This document shows, in pieces, positions 12,871 through 26,654 of a stretch of DNA of 64,000 nucleotides. Within the stretch, counting starts at the first letter, position 1. The number at the start of each line of letters is the position of its first letter. Location: NCBI GenBank assembly GCA_963210315.1, contig OY723282.1, positions 992,001-1,056,000 of the forward strand, read 5' to 3'. The position numbers and the translations under genes are program-made. This stretch comes from Rhynchopus euleeides (lineage: Eukaryota > Euglenozoa > Diplonemea > Diplonemida > Diplonemidae). The notes under the pieces were generated by a model. The model did not search any database and was not told the origin of the DNA. It saw nothing but the letters and a program-made list of their open reading frames with translations.

Positions 12871-13686
12871 CCGTGGAGTCACATGGCCCATCTCGTCAGA
12901 GTCGGCTGTAAGTGTGATCCTGGCGTACGTGCTGGCTCAGCTCGTGCGAACCCTCGTGCCCGCCCCTACTGTACTGACGATGGTGAGTGGGCGGCCGATG
13001 TGACCGCAGCGCTGCGCAACCCATCAGCCTTCCGCGGGGCTCAACGGTGCCCAAGGAAGTGGGCATTCACCCACCGCGGTTGAGGAAGCGTCCGTGGTCA
13101 GCAAGACCTCTGCCGTCTTGTTGCGCTGCACTCAAGATACTGAAGGTGATACACTGGATCGGTGAGATCTATCTGAAGCGCGGATGCGCCCCCAGATGCG
13201 CCTGAGCGGCAGCGGTTCCTTCGCCTTCACGTCAAAAACTTTCCTGCACAAGTGGGTGTGCCCCCCCCCCCCTCATGGAAACTCACAGGAAGGGGGGTGT
13301 CGATTTTTTCGGTTTTTTTCGGTTTTTTTCCGTTTTTTCCTTTTTTTTCGTTTTTTCCGCCTGTGGGCGCTGGCTGCGACTTGGTCAAAATTCGACGAAA
13401 AAAATCCGGGAAAAAAAACGGAAAACGAAAAAACGGAATATCCCAAAATCGACACCCTGATTTTCCGTTTTTTTCCGTTTTTTTCCGAGCACCAGAAATA
13501 GGCAGGGTTGTCGTAAGACCGGCGTGCCAAGGGGGAGGTGCTCGCATTTTTTTTTGGGGGGGTCCAGAATGGGTCGTTTTTGGACATTTGAGCCCACTGC
13601 GAGCAGTGCCGGGTCCCGGAAACGCTGTTTCAAACGCTCAAAAGGGGAGGCGGTGGGCACCAGAACCCAGTAAATTTACCACAAAT
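12871..13686. other. Low-complexity T-rich stretch before the satellite
   Basis: 13297-13365 consists of repeated TTTTTTTCGG/TTTTTTTCCG words. GTGTCGATTTT near 13298 is mirrored by AAAATCGACAC near 13445. A similar T-rich patch containing AATCGACACCCCCC lies beyond the satellite at about 22440-22535. No gene seen. Confidence 0.6.
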
Positions 13687-16600
13687 GGTCCCACCCACAA
13701 ACGGGTTACCCCCTACCTCTAGGGGTTCCCCCCACCCACAAACGGGTTACCCCCTACCTCTAGGGGTTCCCCCCACCCTCAAATGGGTTACCCCCTACCT
13801 CTAGGGGTTCCCCCCACCCACAAACGGGTTACCCCCTACCTCTAGGGGTTCCCCCCACCCACAAACGGGTTACCCCCTACCTCTAGGGGTTCCCCCCACC
13901 CACAAATGGGTTACCCCCTGCCTCTAGGGGTTCCCCCCACCCACAAACGGGTTACCCCCTACCTCTAGGGGTTCCCCCCACCCACAAATGGGTTACCCCC
14001 TGCCTCTATGGGTTCCCCCCACCGACAAACGGGTTACCCCCTACCTCTAGGGGTTCCCCCCACCCACAACCGGTTTACCCCCTGCCTCTAGGGGTTCCCC
14101 CCACCCACAAACGGGTTACCCCCTGCCTCTAGGGGTTCCCCCCACTCACAAACGGGTTACCCCCTGCCTCTAGGGGTTCCCCCCACCCACAAACGGGTTA
14201 CCCCCTACCTCTAGGGGTTCCCCCCACCCACAAATGGGTTACCCCCTGCCTCTAGGGGTTCCCCCCACCCACAAACGGGTTACCCCCTACCTCTAGGGGT
14301 TCCCCCCACCCACAAATGGGTTACCCCCGACCTCTAGGGGTTCCCCCCACCCACAAACGGGTTACCCCCTACCTCTAGGGGTTCCCCCCACCCACAAATG
14401 GGTTACCCCCTACCTCTAGGGGTTCCCCCCACCCACAAACGGGTTACCCCCTACCTCTAGGGGTTCCCCCCACCCACAAATGGGTTACCCCCTGCCTCTA
14501 GGGGTTCCCCCCACTCACAAACGGGTTACCCCCTGCCTCTAGGGGTTCCCCCCACCCACAAACGGGTTACCCCCTACCTCTAGGGGTTCCCCCCACCCAC
14601 AAATGGGTTACCCCCTGCCTCTAGGGGTTCCCCCCACCCACAAACGGGTTACCCCCTACCTCTAGGGGTTCCCCCCACCCACAAATGGGTTACCCCCGAC
14701 CTCTAGGGGTTCCCCCCACCCACAAACGGGTTACCCCCTACCTCTAGGGGTTCCCCCCACCCACAAATGGGTTACCCCCTACCTCTAGGGGTTCCCCCCA
14801 CCCACAAACGGGTTACCCCCTACCTCTAGGGGTTCCCCCCACCCACAAACGGGTTACCCCCTACCTCTAGGGGTTCCCCCCACCCACAAATGGGTTACCC
14901 CCTGCCTCTAGGGGTTCCCCCCACCCACAAACGGGTTACCCCCGACCTCTAGGGGTTCCCCCCACCCACAAATGGGTTACCCCCTGCCTCTATGGGTTCC
15001 CCCCACCGACAAACGGGTTACCCCCTACCTCTAGGGGTTCCCCCCACCCACAAATGGGTTACCCCCGACCTCTAGGGGTTCCCCCCACCCACAAACGGGT
15101 TACCCCCTACCTCTAGGGGTTCCCCCCACCCACAAATGGGTTACCCCCTACCTCTAGGGGTTCCCCCCACCCACAAACGGGTTACCCCCTACCTCTAGGG
15201 GTTCCCCCCACCCACAAACGGGTTACCCCCTACCTCTAGGGGTTCCCCCCACCCACAAATGGGTTACCCCCTGCCTCTAGGGGTTCCCCCCACCCACAAA
15301 CGGGTTACCCCCTACCTCTAGGGGTTCCCCTACGAACGACTTTAGTCGAGTGGCTTCGCCACGGTAAGGGAGATTTAGAATAGGGAGGAGCGGCGCGCGC
15401 GAGGTTTCTGTTGCTGTTTGCTTGCTGTTTTTGCTGTGTTGTTTCTCATCACTGTTGCTGCATAGTGCAGTTTCCGCCACGTGCGTTGCACGGTTGGACG
15501 GGGGCGCGACCACCACCACCCTTCATCAGGAAATCGGGTTGTGTGTGCGTTGGTGCTCGGCCCCTCTCGCAGATCTTGACTAGGCAGGCTGTCCCCCCTC
15601 CTCTCTCCGGCCCTCTGGGCAAATTATTGCTTTGTTGTGTTTCTCGCGTCGCGCGAAGATACTTGCTCCGCACTATTCACTAAATCTCCCCACCCACAAA
15701 TGGGTTACCCCCTGCCTCTATGGGTTCCCCCCACCGACAAACGGGTTACCCCCTACCTCTAGGGGTTCCCCCCACCCACAACCGGTTTACCCCCTGCCTC
15801 TAGGGGTTCCCCCCACTCACAAACGGGTTACCCCCTACCTCTAGGGGTTCCCCCCACCCACAAATGGGTTACCCCCTGCCTCTAGGGGTTCCCCCCACCC
15901 ACAAACGGGTTACCCCCTGCCTCTAGGGGTTCCCCCCACTCACAAACGGGTTACCCCCTGCCTCTAGGGGTTCCCCCCACCCACAAACGGGTTACCCCCT
16001 GCCTCTAGGGGTTCCCCCCACTCACAAACGGGTTACCCCCTGCCTCTAGGGGTTCCCCCCACTCACAAACGGGTTACCCCCTGCCTCTAGGGGTTCCCCC
16101 CACCCACAAACGGGTTACCCCCTACCTCTAGGGGTTCCCCCCACCCACAAATGGGTTACCCCCTGCCTCTAGGGGTTCCCCCCACCCACAAATGGGTTAC
16201 CCCCGACCTCTAGGGGTTCCCCCCACCGACAAACGGGTTACCCCCTACCTCTAGGGGTTCCCCCCACCCACAAACGGGTTACCCCCTGCCTCTAGGGGTT
16301 CCCCCCACTCACAAACGGGTTACCCCCTGCCTCTAGGGGTTCCCCCCACTCACAAACGGGTTACCCCCTGCCTCTAGGGGTTCCCCCCACCCACAAACGG
16401 GTTACCCCCTACCTCTAGGGGTTCCCCCCACCCACAAATGGGTTACCCCCTGCCTCTAGGGGTTCCCCCCACCCACAAACGGGTTACCCCCTACCTCTAG
16501 GGGTTCCCCCCACCCACAAATGGGTTACCCCCTGCCTCTAGGGGTTCCCCCCACCCACAAACGGGTTACCCCTTGCCTCTAGGGGTTCCCCCCACCCACA

Positions 16601-18781
16601 AACGGGTTACCCCCTACCTCTAGGGGTTCCCCCCACCCACAAATGGGTTACCCCCTGCCTCTAGGGGTTCCCCCCACCCACAAACGGGTTACCCCCTACC
16701 TCTAGGGGTTCCCCCCACCCACAAACGGGTTACCCCCTGCCTCTAGGGGTTCCCCCCACTCACAAACGGGTTACCCCCTGCCTCTAGGGGTTCCCCCCAC
16801 TCACAAACGGGTTACCCCCTGCCTCTAGGGGTTCCCCCCACCCACAAACGGGTTACCCCCTACCTCTAGGGGTTCCCCCCACCCACAAATGGGTTACCCC
16901 CTGCCTCTAGGGGTTCCCCCCACCCACAAACGGGTTACCCCCTACCTCTAGGGGTTCCCCCCACCCACAAATGGGTTACCCCCTGCCTCTAGGGGTTCCC
17001 CCCACCCACAAACGGGTTACCCCTTGCCTCTAGGGGTTCCCCCCACCCACAAACGGGTTACCCCCTACCTCTAGGGGTTCCCCCCACCCACAAATGGGTT
17101 ACCCCCTGCCTCTAGGGGTTCCCCCCACCCACAAACGGGTTACCCCCTACCTCTAGGGGTTCCCCCCACCCACAAACGGGTTACCCCCTACCTCTAGGGG
17201 TTCCCCCCACCCACAAATGGGTTACCCCGTGCCTCTAGGGGTTCCCCCCACCCACAAACGGGTTACCCCTTGCCTCTAGGGGTTCCCCCCACCCACAAAC
17301 GGGTTACCCCCTACCTCTAGGGGTTCCCCCCACCCACAAATGGGTTACCCCCTGCCTCTAGGGGTTCCCCCCACCCACAAACGGGTTACCCCCTACCTCT
17401 AGGGGTTCCCCCCACCCACAAACGGGTTACCCCCTACCTCTAGGGGTTCCCCCCACCCACAAATGGGTTACCCCCTGCCTCTAGGGGTTCCCCCCACCCA
17501 CAAACGGGTTACCCCTTGCCTCTAGGGGTTCCCCCCACCCACAAACGGGTTACCCCCTACCTCTAGGGGTTCCCCCCACCCACAAATGGGTTACCCCCTG
17601 CCTCTAGGGGTTCCCCCCACTCACAAACGGGTTACCCCCTACCTCTAGGGGTTACCCCCACCCACAAACGGGTTACCCCCTGCCTCTAGGGGTTCCCCCC
17701 ACTCACAAACGGGTTACCCCCTGCCTCTAGGGGTTCCCCCCACCCACAAACGGGTTACCCCCTACCTCTAGGGGTTCCCCCCACCCACAAATGGGTTACC
17801 CCCTGCCTCTAGGGGTTCCCCCCACCCACAAACGGGTTACCCCTTGCCTCTAGGGGTTCCCCCCACCCACAAACGGGTTACCCCCTACCTCTAGGGGTTC
17901 CCCCCACCCACAAATGGGTTACCCCCTGCCTCTAGGGGTTCCCCCCACCCACAAACGGGTTACCCCCTACCTCTAGGGGTTCCCCCCACCCACAAATGGG
18001 TTACCCCCTGCCTCTAGGGGTTCCCCCCACTCACAAACGGGTTACCCCCTACCTCTAGGGGTTACCCCCACCCACAAACGGGTTACCCCCTGCCTCTAGG
18101 GGTTCCCCCCACTCACAAACGGGTTACCCCCTGCCTCTAGGGGTTCCCCCCACCCACAAACGGGTTACCCCCTACCTCTAGGGGTTCCCCCCACCCACAA
18201 ACGGGTTACCCCTTGCCTCTAGGGGTTCCCCCCACCCACAAACGGGTTACCCCCTACCTCTAGGGGTTCCCCCCACCCACAAATGGGTTACCCCCTGCCT
18301 CTAGGGGTTCCCCCCACCCACAAACGGGTTACCCCCTACCTCTAGGGGTTCCCCCCACCCACAAATGGGTTACCCCCTGCCTCTAGGGGTTCCCCCCACT
18401 CACAAACGGGTTACCCCCTACCTCTAGGGGTTACCCCCACCCACAAACGGGTTACCCCCTGCCTCTAGGGGTTCCCCCCACCCACAAACGGGTTACCCCC
18501 TGGCTCTAGGGGTTCCCCCCACCCACAAATGGGTTACCCCCTACCTCTAGGGGTTCCCCCCACCCACAAATGGGTTACCCACTACCTCTAGGGGTTACCC
18601 CCTACCTCTAGGGGTTCCCCCCACCTACCAATGGGTTACCCCCTACCTCTAGGGGTTACCCCCACCCACAAATGGGTTACCCCTTACCTCTCGGGGTTCC
18701 CCCCACTCACAAATGGGTTACCCCCTGCCTCTCGGGGTTCCCCCCACCCACAAGTGGGTTACCCCCTGCCTCTAGGGGTTC
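13687..18781. repeat. 41-bp satellite, class I block
   Basis: The unit is 41 bp; its core reads ACGGGTTACCCCCTACCTCT followed by AGGGGTTCCCC. The spacing is exactly 41 bp from one ACGGG/ATGGG to the next (for example 13741 to 13782). Variants alternate between AAACGGG/AAATGGG and CTACC/CTGCC/CGACC. A nine-unit higher-order repeat of 369 bp is visible between CACTCACAAACGGG at 14143 and 14512. One CTCTAG stop per unit in rotating frames makes it non-coding. There are no spacers, so it is not a CRISPR array. Confidence 0.97.
15331..15686. other. 356-bp insert interrupting the satellite
   Basis: Unit periodicity stops after 15330 and resumes at about 15687. The intervening DNA is unrelated to the unit. 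GGGAGATTTAG at about 15367-15377 is mirrored by CTAAATCTCCC at 15680-15690, and GTGGCTTCGCCAC forms a small hairpin near 15351. No clear target duplication or gene is visible. Confidence 0.7.
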
Positions 18782-21700
18782 CCCCCAGCCACCAATGGGT
18801 TGCCACCTACCACTAGAGGTTCCCCCCAGCCACCAATAGGTTGCCCCCTACCTCTAGAGGTTCCCCCCAGCCACTAATGGGTTGCCCCCTACCTCTAGAG
18901 GTTCCCCCCAGCCACCAATGGGTTGCCCCCTACCTCTAGAGGTTCCCCCCAGCCACCAATAGGTTGCCACCTACCTCTAGAGGTTCCCCCCGGCCACCAA
19001 TAGGTTGCCCCCTACCTCTAGAGGTTCCCCCCAGCCACCAATGGGTTGCCCCCTACCTCTAGAGGTTCCCCCCAGCCACAAATAGGTTGCCCCCTACCTC
19101 TAGAGGTTCCCCCCAGCCACTAATGGGTTGCCCCATACCTCTAGAGGTTCCCCCCAGCCACAAATAGGTTGCCACCTACCTCTAGAGGTTCCCGCCAGCC
19201 ACAAATAGGTTGCCACCTACCTCTAGAGGTTCCCCCCAGCCACTAATGGGTTGCCCCCTAACTCTAGGGGTTCCCCCCAGCCACCAATAGGTTGCCCCCT
19301 ACCTCTAGAGGTTCCCCCCAGCCACCAATGGGTTGCCACCTACCTCTAGAGGTTCCCCCTAGCCACAAATAGGTTGCCCCCTACCTCTAGAGGTTCCCCC
19401 CAGCCACCAATGGGTTGCCACCTACCTCTAGAGGTTCCCCCCAGCCACAAATAGGTTGCCCCCTACCTCTAGAGGTTCCCCCCAGCCACTAATGGGTTGC
19501 CACCTACCTCTAGAGGTTCCCCCCAGCCACAAATAGGTTGCCCCCTACCTCTAGAGGTTCCCCCCAGCCACCAATGGGTTGCCACCTACCTCTAGAGGTT
19601 CCCCCCAGCCACTAATGGGTTGCCACCTACCTCTAGAGGTTCCCCCCAGCCACAAATAGGTTGCCCCCTACCTCTAGAGGTTCCCCCCAGCCACTAATGG
19701 GTTGCCACCTACCTCTAGAGGTTCCCCCCAGCCACTAATGGGTTGCCACCTACCTCTAGAGGTTCCCCCCAGCCACCAATAGGTTGCCCCCTACCTCTAG
19801 AGGTTCCCCCCACCCACCAATGGGTTGCCCCTTGCCTCTAGAGGTTCCCCCCAGCCACTAATGGGTTGCCACCTACCTCTAGAGGTTCCCCCCAGCCACA
19901 AATAGGTTGCCCCCTACCTCTAGAGGTTCCCCCGAGCCACTAATGGGTTGCCCCCTACCTCTAGAGGTTCCCCCCAGCCACAAATAGGTTGCCACCTACC
20001 TCTAGAGGTTCCCGCCAGCCACAAATAGGTTGCCACCTACCTCTAGAGGTTCCCCCCAGCCACTAATGGGTTGCCCCCTACCTCTAGGGGTTCCCCCCAG
20101 CCACGAATAGGTTGCCCCCTACCTCTAGAGGTTCCCCCCAGCCACCAATGGGTTGCCACCTACCTCTAGAGGTTCCCCCCAGCCACAAATAGGTTGCCAC
20201 CTACGTCTAGAGGTTCCCCCCAGCCACCAATAGGTTGCCCCCTACCTCTAGAGGTTCCCCCCAGCCACCAATGGGTTGCCACCTACCTCTAGAGGTTCCC
20301 CCCAGCCACAAATAGGTTGCCCCCTACCTCTAGAGGTTCCCCCCAGCCACTAATGGGTTGCCACCTACCTCTAGAGGTTCCCCCCAGCCACCAATAGGTT
20401 GCCCCCTACCTCTAGAGGTTCCCCCCAGCCACCAATGGGTTGCCACCTACCTCTAGAGGTTCCCCCCAGCCACAAATAGGTTGCCCCCTACCTCTAGAGG
20501 TTCCCCCCAGCCACTAATGGGTTGCCACCTACCTCTAGAGGTTCCCCCCAGCCACCAATAGGTTGCCCCCTACCTCTAGAGGTTCCCCCCAGCCACCAAT
20601 GGGTTGCCACCTACCTCTAGAGGTTCCCCCCAGCCACAAATAGGTTGCCCCCTACCTCTAGAGGTTCCCCCCAGCCACTAATGGGTTGCCCCCTACCTCT
20701 AGAGGTTCCCCCCAGCCACCAATGGGTTGCCACCTACCTCTAGAGGTTCCCCCCAGCCACTAATGGGTTGCCACCTACCTCTAGAGGTTCCCCCCAGCCA
20801 CAAATAGGTTGCCACCTACCTCTAGAGGTTCCCCCCAGCCACCAATGGGTTGCCACCTACCTCTAGAGGTTCCCCCCAGCCACCAATAGGTTGCCCCCTA
20901 CCTCTAGAGGTTCCCCCCAGCCACTAATGGGTTGCCCCCTACCTCTAGAGGTTCCCCCCAGCCACCAATGGGTTGCCACCTACCTCTAGAGGTTCCCCCC
21001 AGCCACTAATGGGTTGCCACCTACCTCTAGAGGTTCCCCCCAGCCACAAATAGGTTGCCCCCTACCTCTAGAGGTTCCCCCCAGCCACTAATGGGTTGCC
21101 CCCTACCTCTAGAGGTTCCCCCCAGCCACCAATGGGTTGCCACCTACCTCTAGAGGTTCCCCCCAGCCACTAATGGGTTGCCACCTACCTCTAGAGGTTC
21201 CCCCCAGCCACAAATAGGTTGCCACCTACCTCTAGAGGTTCCCCCCAGCCACCAATGGGTTGCCACCTACCTCTAGAGGTTCCCCCCAGCCACTAATGGG
21301 TTGCCACCTACCTCTAGAGGTTCCCCCCAGCCACCAATAGGTTGCCCCCTACCTCTAGAGGTTCCCCCCACCCACCAATGGGTTGCCCCCTACCTCTAGA
21401 GGTTCCCCCCAGCCACTAATGGGTTGCCACCTACCTCTAGAGGTTCCCCCCAGCCACTAATGGGTTGCCACCTACCTCTAGAGGTTCCCCCCAGCCACAA
21501 ATAGGTTGCCACCTACCTCTAGAGGTTCCCCCCAGCCACCAATGGGTTGCCACCTACCTCTAGAGGTTCCCCCCACCCACCAATGGGTTGCCCCCTACCT
21601 CTAGAGGTTCCCCCCACCCACCAATGGGTTGCCCCCTACCTCTAGAGGTTCCCCCCAGCCACAAATAGGTTGCCCCCTACCTCTAGAGGTTCCCCCCACC

Positions 21701-22105
21701 CACCAATGGGTTGCCCCCTACCTCTAGAGGTTCCCCCCAGCCACTAATGGGTTGCCACCTACCTCTAGAGGTTCCCCCCAGCCACTAATGGGTTGCCACC
21801 TACCTCTAGAGGTTCCCCCCAGCCACAAATAGGTTGCCACCTACCTCTAGAGGTTCCCCCCACCCACCAATGGGTTGCCCCCTACCTCTAGAGGTTCCCC
21901 CCACCCACCAATGGGTTGCCCCCTACCTCTAGAGGTTCCCCCCAGCCACAAATAGGTTGCCCCCTACCTCTAGAGGTTCCCCCCACCCACCAATGGGTTG
22001 CCCCCTACCTCTAGAGGTTCCCCCCAGCCACTAATGGGTTGCCACCTACCTCTAGAGGTTCCCCCCAGCCACTAATGGGTTGCCACCTACCTCTAGAGGT
22101 TCCCC
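18782..22105. repeat. 41-bp satellite, class II block
   Basis: The period stays at 41 bp but the unit changes to CCAGCCACCAATGGGTTGCC plus ACCTACCTCTAGAGGTTCCCC. It differs from class I in GCCAC for CCCAC, GGTTGCC for GGTTACC, and CTCTAGAGG for CTCTAGGGG, which creates an XbaI site in nearly every unit. Sub-variants read AATAGG or AATGGG and CCACC or CCCCC. The array ends abruptly in a C-rich run at about 22110-22139. Confidence 0.97.
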
Positions 22106-24206
22106 CCAGCCACCCCCGCCCCGCCCCCCCCCCCCCCCCATGACTTCATCCGTCCCCACCCAAAGCTCAAGCTTCCTGGACACGCTCGTTTGAGCAATCT
22201 GGAATCTGTAGAAGGCTCGCCGTGTAGGCGGCCTTGGCTATTTTGCCGGCTTGCTGGTCTGCGGCCCAGGATGCGCCTGCAGCGCCGTGTTGTCCCACGT
22301 TCTTGAGGCACCAAGCTTGAGGATTCTCTGGCAGATATGTTTACGATGTCCTTCACGTCTCAATGGGTTCTTCGGGTGTCCCATTCAGAAAAACACCCGA
22401 AAAATATGACGACTTTGCTAAACTGGACCCAACTCCCCATACTCTTTTTTTTGCCATTTTTCAGCATTTTCCCCCGATTTTTCGGTTTTTTTTTTGAAAA
22501 AAATTATTTTTTGTCCAGAATCGACACCCCCCGTTCCAACAATTCTTCGTTCCATACTTTGTCGTTTACTGTATGGTCATTTTGCGTCCTACTTTATCCC
22601 ATTGACGGTATTCGGTCTGATACCCTGCCGGCCCCCACGGGGGGACCAAGAAGACCTCTTTCGCTTCCGTCGTAGGGTGGATATTCTGGTCCGGATGGAC
22701 TTTTGGCTCCCCACTTTTCGACAGCACCTGGAGGGAACCAGGAGGCCTGGGGACCACCTGATGCCCCGGCAGGTCTTTACAACCTCCTTGGGGCACAGCC
22801 CGTGCTTCTCAAACAGCTGCGTCTTTATGGGGCTCGAAAGCCATATGCTGACTCTCCCCGCGATGACGCCAGGACACGGCAGGCTGAGACGTCCATCTTC
22901 TCCTTGAAGGCCATGCCCCAATAGTCGTTGGTAGAGACAGCGGAATCGAAATGCTGCCTCTCCACAAGCCATGCGTTACTCTGCTCCGAGCAGAGATCGT
23001 CAGACTAGCCCGGCTGTGATGACCCTCCAGACCAGCCCACCCCCGTGTTTAGGTCCACCTGCGTTAAAGTCCCCCCCCGCCAGACCCTCGGGGGGGACTT
23101 CAACACGCGGGTAAGGGGGGACTTGTACATGGGGTCCCGGCCTCCGAGACCTGAGGACCACATCCTCTCCCTTCTGTCAGCAGCTGGCGTGCGCCCCTTA
23201 CTGTAGGCACAAAGTAGTCCTTTGTATCCCGCCAATGGGCAACCCAGCGCTGCACCTGCCGCTATCCGACTGGGCGTGGACAGTGCCGCGTGTCGTCCGT
23301 CACCTGTTTGATCTCCTCGGGTGCCAGTGGGCAGGCAGGGGGTGCTTCTGCTCCGCCTCACGCACCCGCTGTGTATCAGCAACTGCGAGATGCGTGCTCA
23401 GGTCGTTCTGCATTTTGGTTGCTTGGGAAGCCCCTGTCAGTGGAGCGCTGTGGAACGGGACCATGGGGATACCGGGATCAATCATTGTCGGCTAGATTGA
23501 CGTCGTTTATATTTTTGACAGGATCCGAAAAACGACAACATTATAAACGACATTAGTCCCACCTGCACTGTACTTATATTCAGGATGGAATTATTCAGGG
23601 AGGCGGCTTTAGTTCCAATATTTTCTATTGTTACGGTCCAGGGGTCAGGGGTCACCATAAGTGTAACGCACACTACACTGCGGGGTGTCAAGATAGTTTA
23701 CAGCTCACTTCTTCATCCTTGGTTCTGAACCCCACGGTTCTTCGAATCACAGGGCACAACAGGGTGCGGCCAGATCTAAACGATCAGGCCCCCCAAACTG
23801 GGGGACATGTTGAAAAGGTCAACTGGTCATTGAGAGACCGGTCGGGCCCATGCAGTGGACGTCAGCATCATGAACCCGTGGGCGGCAACAGTGCTGGGGG
23901 TCCCCTGCACGGGTGAATGGTGCAGCAACGGCCAAAGGTGAGGTGCAAAGCCTGGCAGTACCGGGAGCTGCAGAGGAGTGAGTTGCTCTTCACCCATCAG
24001 TGCTGGAGCTGTTCGGGGGTTTCAGGAGGGTTGACGTAGGCTTTATCTGATGCGACAGCAGGGATGAGGAATCAGCCATTCTGCTGGTCGATGGATCCCC
24101 AGGTCAAACTGGATGCCAGAAGTATTGAAGTGTTGCAGGGGGGTCGCCCATCTGTGGGCCGTCTAGACTTTGCCAACACTGTCATAATCACATTTTTCCT
24201 GAAAGC
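22106..24206. other. No supportable gene
   Basis: After a poly-C run the sequence is unique. Minus-strand frames at 22566-22972 and 23005-23382 are open but unrecognised, and they change frame. A T-rich patch lies at 22440-22510. Confidence 0.4.
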
Positions 24207-24660
24207 TCATCTCCTTCGCTGTGGCCTCATCCCATGTCGTCCCGACGATGACGAAGTTGCGTCTCTCCACATCTTCCGCCTCAGGAGGGTAAGGCGCGTG
24301 CTGCTCTGTGTGCTATCGCAGGGCGGTGTGACCACCATACACGTCACTGCGAGGTGTGTCTTGACGAAGTCTCCTCGTGGGCCGCTGACGAATCCCGCGA
24401 AGTAGTGCCGATGCATACACTCGTTGAGCAGCCGCGCATCGTAGGTAAATCGTAGTCCCCCGCTCTTCTTGATGCATGCTGGCATCATGCATTTCGGGTT
24501 TGCAGGCACTTCCCGGTGGCTCCAATGCCGGCACCCCGTGGCTCTCCAATGATTCAAGGTGTTGAAGGAGGATGTGCACCGCCGGAAACTTCCTTCCACA
24601 CCTGCCCATGTCGTCGTCCGGCTCATCAGACTCGTCGTACGCATACACCCGCTCCAGCAA
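24207..24660 (-). pseudogene. Reverse-transcriptase fragment (decayed)
   Basis: Minus-strand translation includes KKSGGLRFTYDARLLNECM, preceded in another frame by HLESLESHGVPALEPPGS. The first segment closely parallels EKKSGLLRLVCDGRKLN in the intact RT at 42511-44306. This is the conserved block where an RT begins its palm domain (a Lys/Gly turn, then R-x-x-x-D-x-R-x-L-N). The frame breaks soon after and no catalytic Asp pair can be followed. I infer a decayed YR- or LTR-type RT; the exact class is unclear. Confidence 0.55.
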
Positions 24661-26649
24661 ATGTGTTATTCTGCGTTGGCACCCTCGCCTGCGAGGCGGC
24701 GCAGCAGCATTCGCGTCTCTGGTACTCTTTGCGTCACTGCCGCAGACTACCTGATGAGTGCCTTGAAATCAGCTGAAGTTCGACCAACAGTGCACCCTGC
24801 CTGACGTCGTGAGGGTCCCGCGTAGCGTCAGTCCCTGGTCGATGTGTTTGAGTGTGACGGCGATGCTCCGGTAGGTCGCGGCTTCCTCCAGGAAAACCAG
24901 CTTCCCCGCCCGCCTCCTTTGCAAACGGCTCCTCGGGGTTTGCCGGATGTGGCTGTAGTGCCATCCTGTTCGTTTTCCAGAGGCGATAATGGCCCGACTT
25001 CGTCTGGGTCCACATGACAGTGATAGTGCCCGCCCCCTCTGTCGGTGTGATCCCCGGGGCAGCCGCAGCACGTCATTTCCAGGTCCTGCAAAGCCGATGT
25101 TGTGCCCACTCGCACCCAGGTGTGTGATCCACAGTACCACACACACTCGTCGTGCTCCATCCTGCCAGCACTTTCTCCCAGGTCTCCCTTTCCACCCTGA
25201 GATCCCTGTCGTGCTCGGAGCCCACTCAGGCAGAGCCCCACTGCGATGTTGCCAACGCTCTACGTCAGCCTCCTCCTCCGCCGCTTCCTTGATCCGCCGC
25301 TAAGGGGAGAGCGGCTGCTGTTTGAGTGTCGCCTTCCCTGCTGGCTTTGTGAAGAATGTGTACAGTGTCAGAATTGCGGATTTTGTCGGGTCGTTGTGTC
25401 GCGCGCGCTGTCGAGTCAGCACTTCTGCCTGCCTTCCCGGTCCTGCTGCGCAGTGCCGGCACCCTTCTTTCCCTTGTGAGCATCGGGTAGGGGTGTCGCC
25501 TGAGCTCTGGCATGCCGATGCCAGGTTCCAGAGGGGGTCTTCGCTGGTCGTTATCCTTCGTCAATCTTCGTCAGTTTTCAGCCAATTCAACTGGAAAGGC
25601 ACCAAAATGCACCGACGACCACCCCGTCGCGAAGACCCCCAGAGACTGGTGTTTTCTCGCCAAAGCTTTGCGTTGCTCCCCTTGGGGTGTCCTCGAGCAA
25701 GTCTGTGTTTTGCGTATACTCCGGGCCGAAGGTGGCCACCGCCTCCGATTTCGCCTTCTGGATGGAGTGGAGCCGCTGTGCCCCCCAGCTGCGTGCTGGC
25801 CGTCACCTCGACGAAGGTGCGGTGGAGGGAACGTATAGTCGAGTGTGTCATCGAAGCGTTCAGAGAGAGCGGAGTTTCTCGTCGAACTCTGACGACACCT
25901 CGGAGCTGGGTGGGGAGATGACTCCCTCGCGAACACAGGGGGTATCCGGGCCCGGACCTGCCTGCGGATCACCATCCCACCACCGGCTTCTCTGGGGCAC
26001 CATACCCCAGGTGCTCACCGTGAAGGAGAATCCCGCAGTCCCTCTGCGTCCTCCGGCCTGATCTGCAGGTGCCCGACGAGGCCTTCACCACCCAACACCG
26101 AGACACGCTGCGCGAGATCCACCTCGCGGGACGGCTGGGGTACCCCGGCAGGTTCTGGACTGCCTCTGGTGTGGCGGCCTTGGTCCCTGTGCCACGCACA
26201 CCTCTTTCTAGCCTGCGAGATCAAAAAGGACTGCTGTCCTCTTCAGCTGTGCCTTTGCGCAGGGCTTGTCGCCATGGCATCCGGATGGGGGAGACGCCTG
26301 ACACAGGTGGGGGAGAGGCAAGGAGAGCGGAGGGGCGGGATCACCCCCCGAGAGGGGCGTGTTCCAGCCCCGCACTTCCAGCACCACTGTCTCGTGGTGG
26401 GGGCTGTCAATTGGGTGATTTTTGAATCACAAGGTGGAACACAGTGCGGGTCAGCGTGCCGGCACCGCGCCTGCGCGCCGGCGAGGGAACCGATACCGCT
26501 GTCCAGTACGGCAACCTATGTCACGCCGCTAGGGCGTGATCGCCTCCTCGGCAGAGGAAAAGGAGGCCTGATTGAGGCACTCTGCGCCTGTAGCCCGGCT
26601 CTGGTCCGAGATACGACAGCGGCCTTCTGAGAGATAAGAAGAAGAAACG
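24661..26649. other. Decayed sequence, no supportable gene
   Basis: Overlapping short frames lie on both strands. Minus-strand frames at 24734-25241 may be upstream parts of the RT relic at 24.2-24.7 kb, but I see no protease or gag motif that I would stand behind. Confidence 0.35.
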
Positions 26650-26654
26650 TACAC

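Noticed and set aside
13687..22105. CRISPR-like array
   Set aside because: The 41-bp units are directly contiguous with no spacers, and the genome is eukaryotic. It is a satellite.
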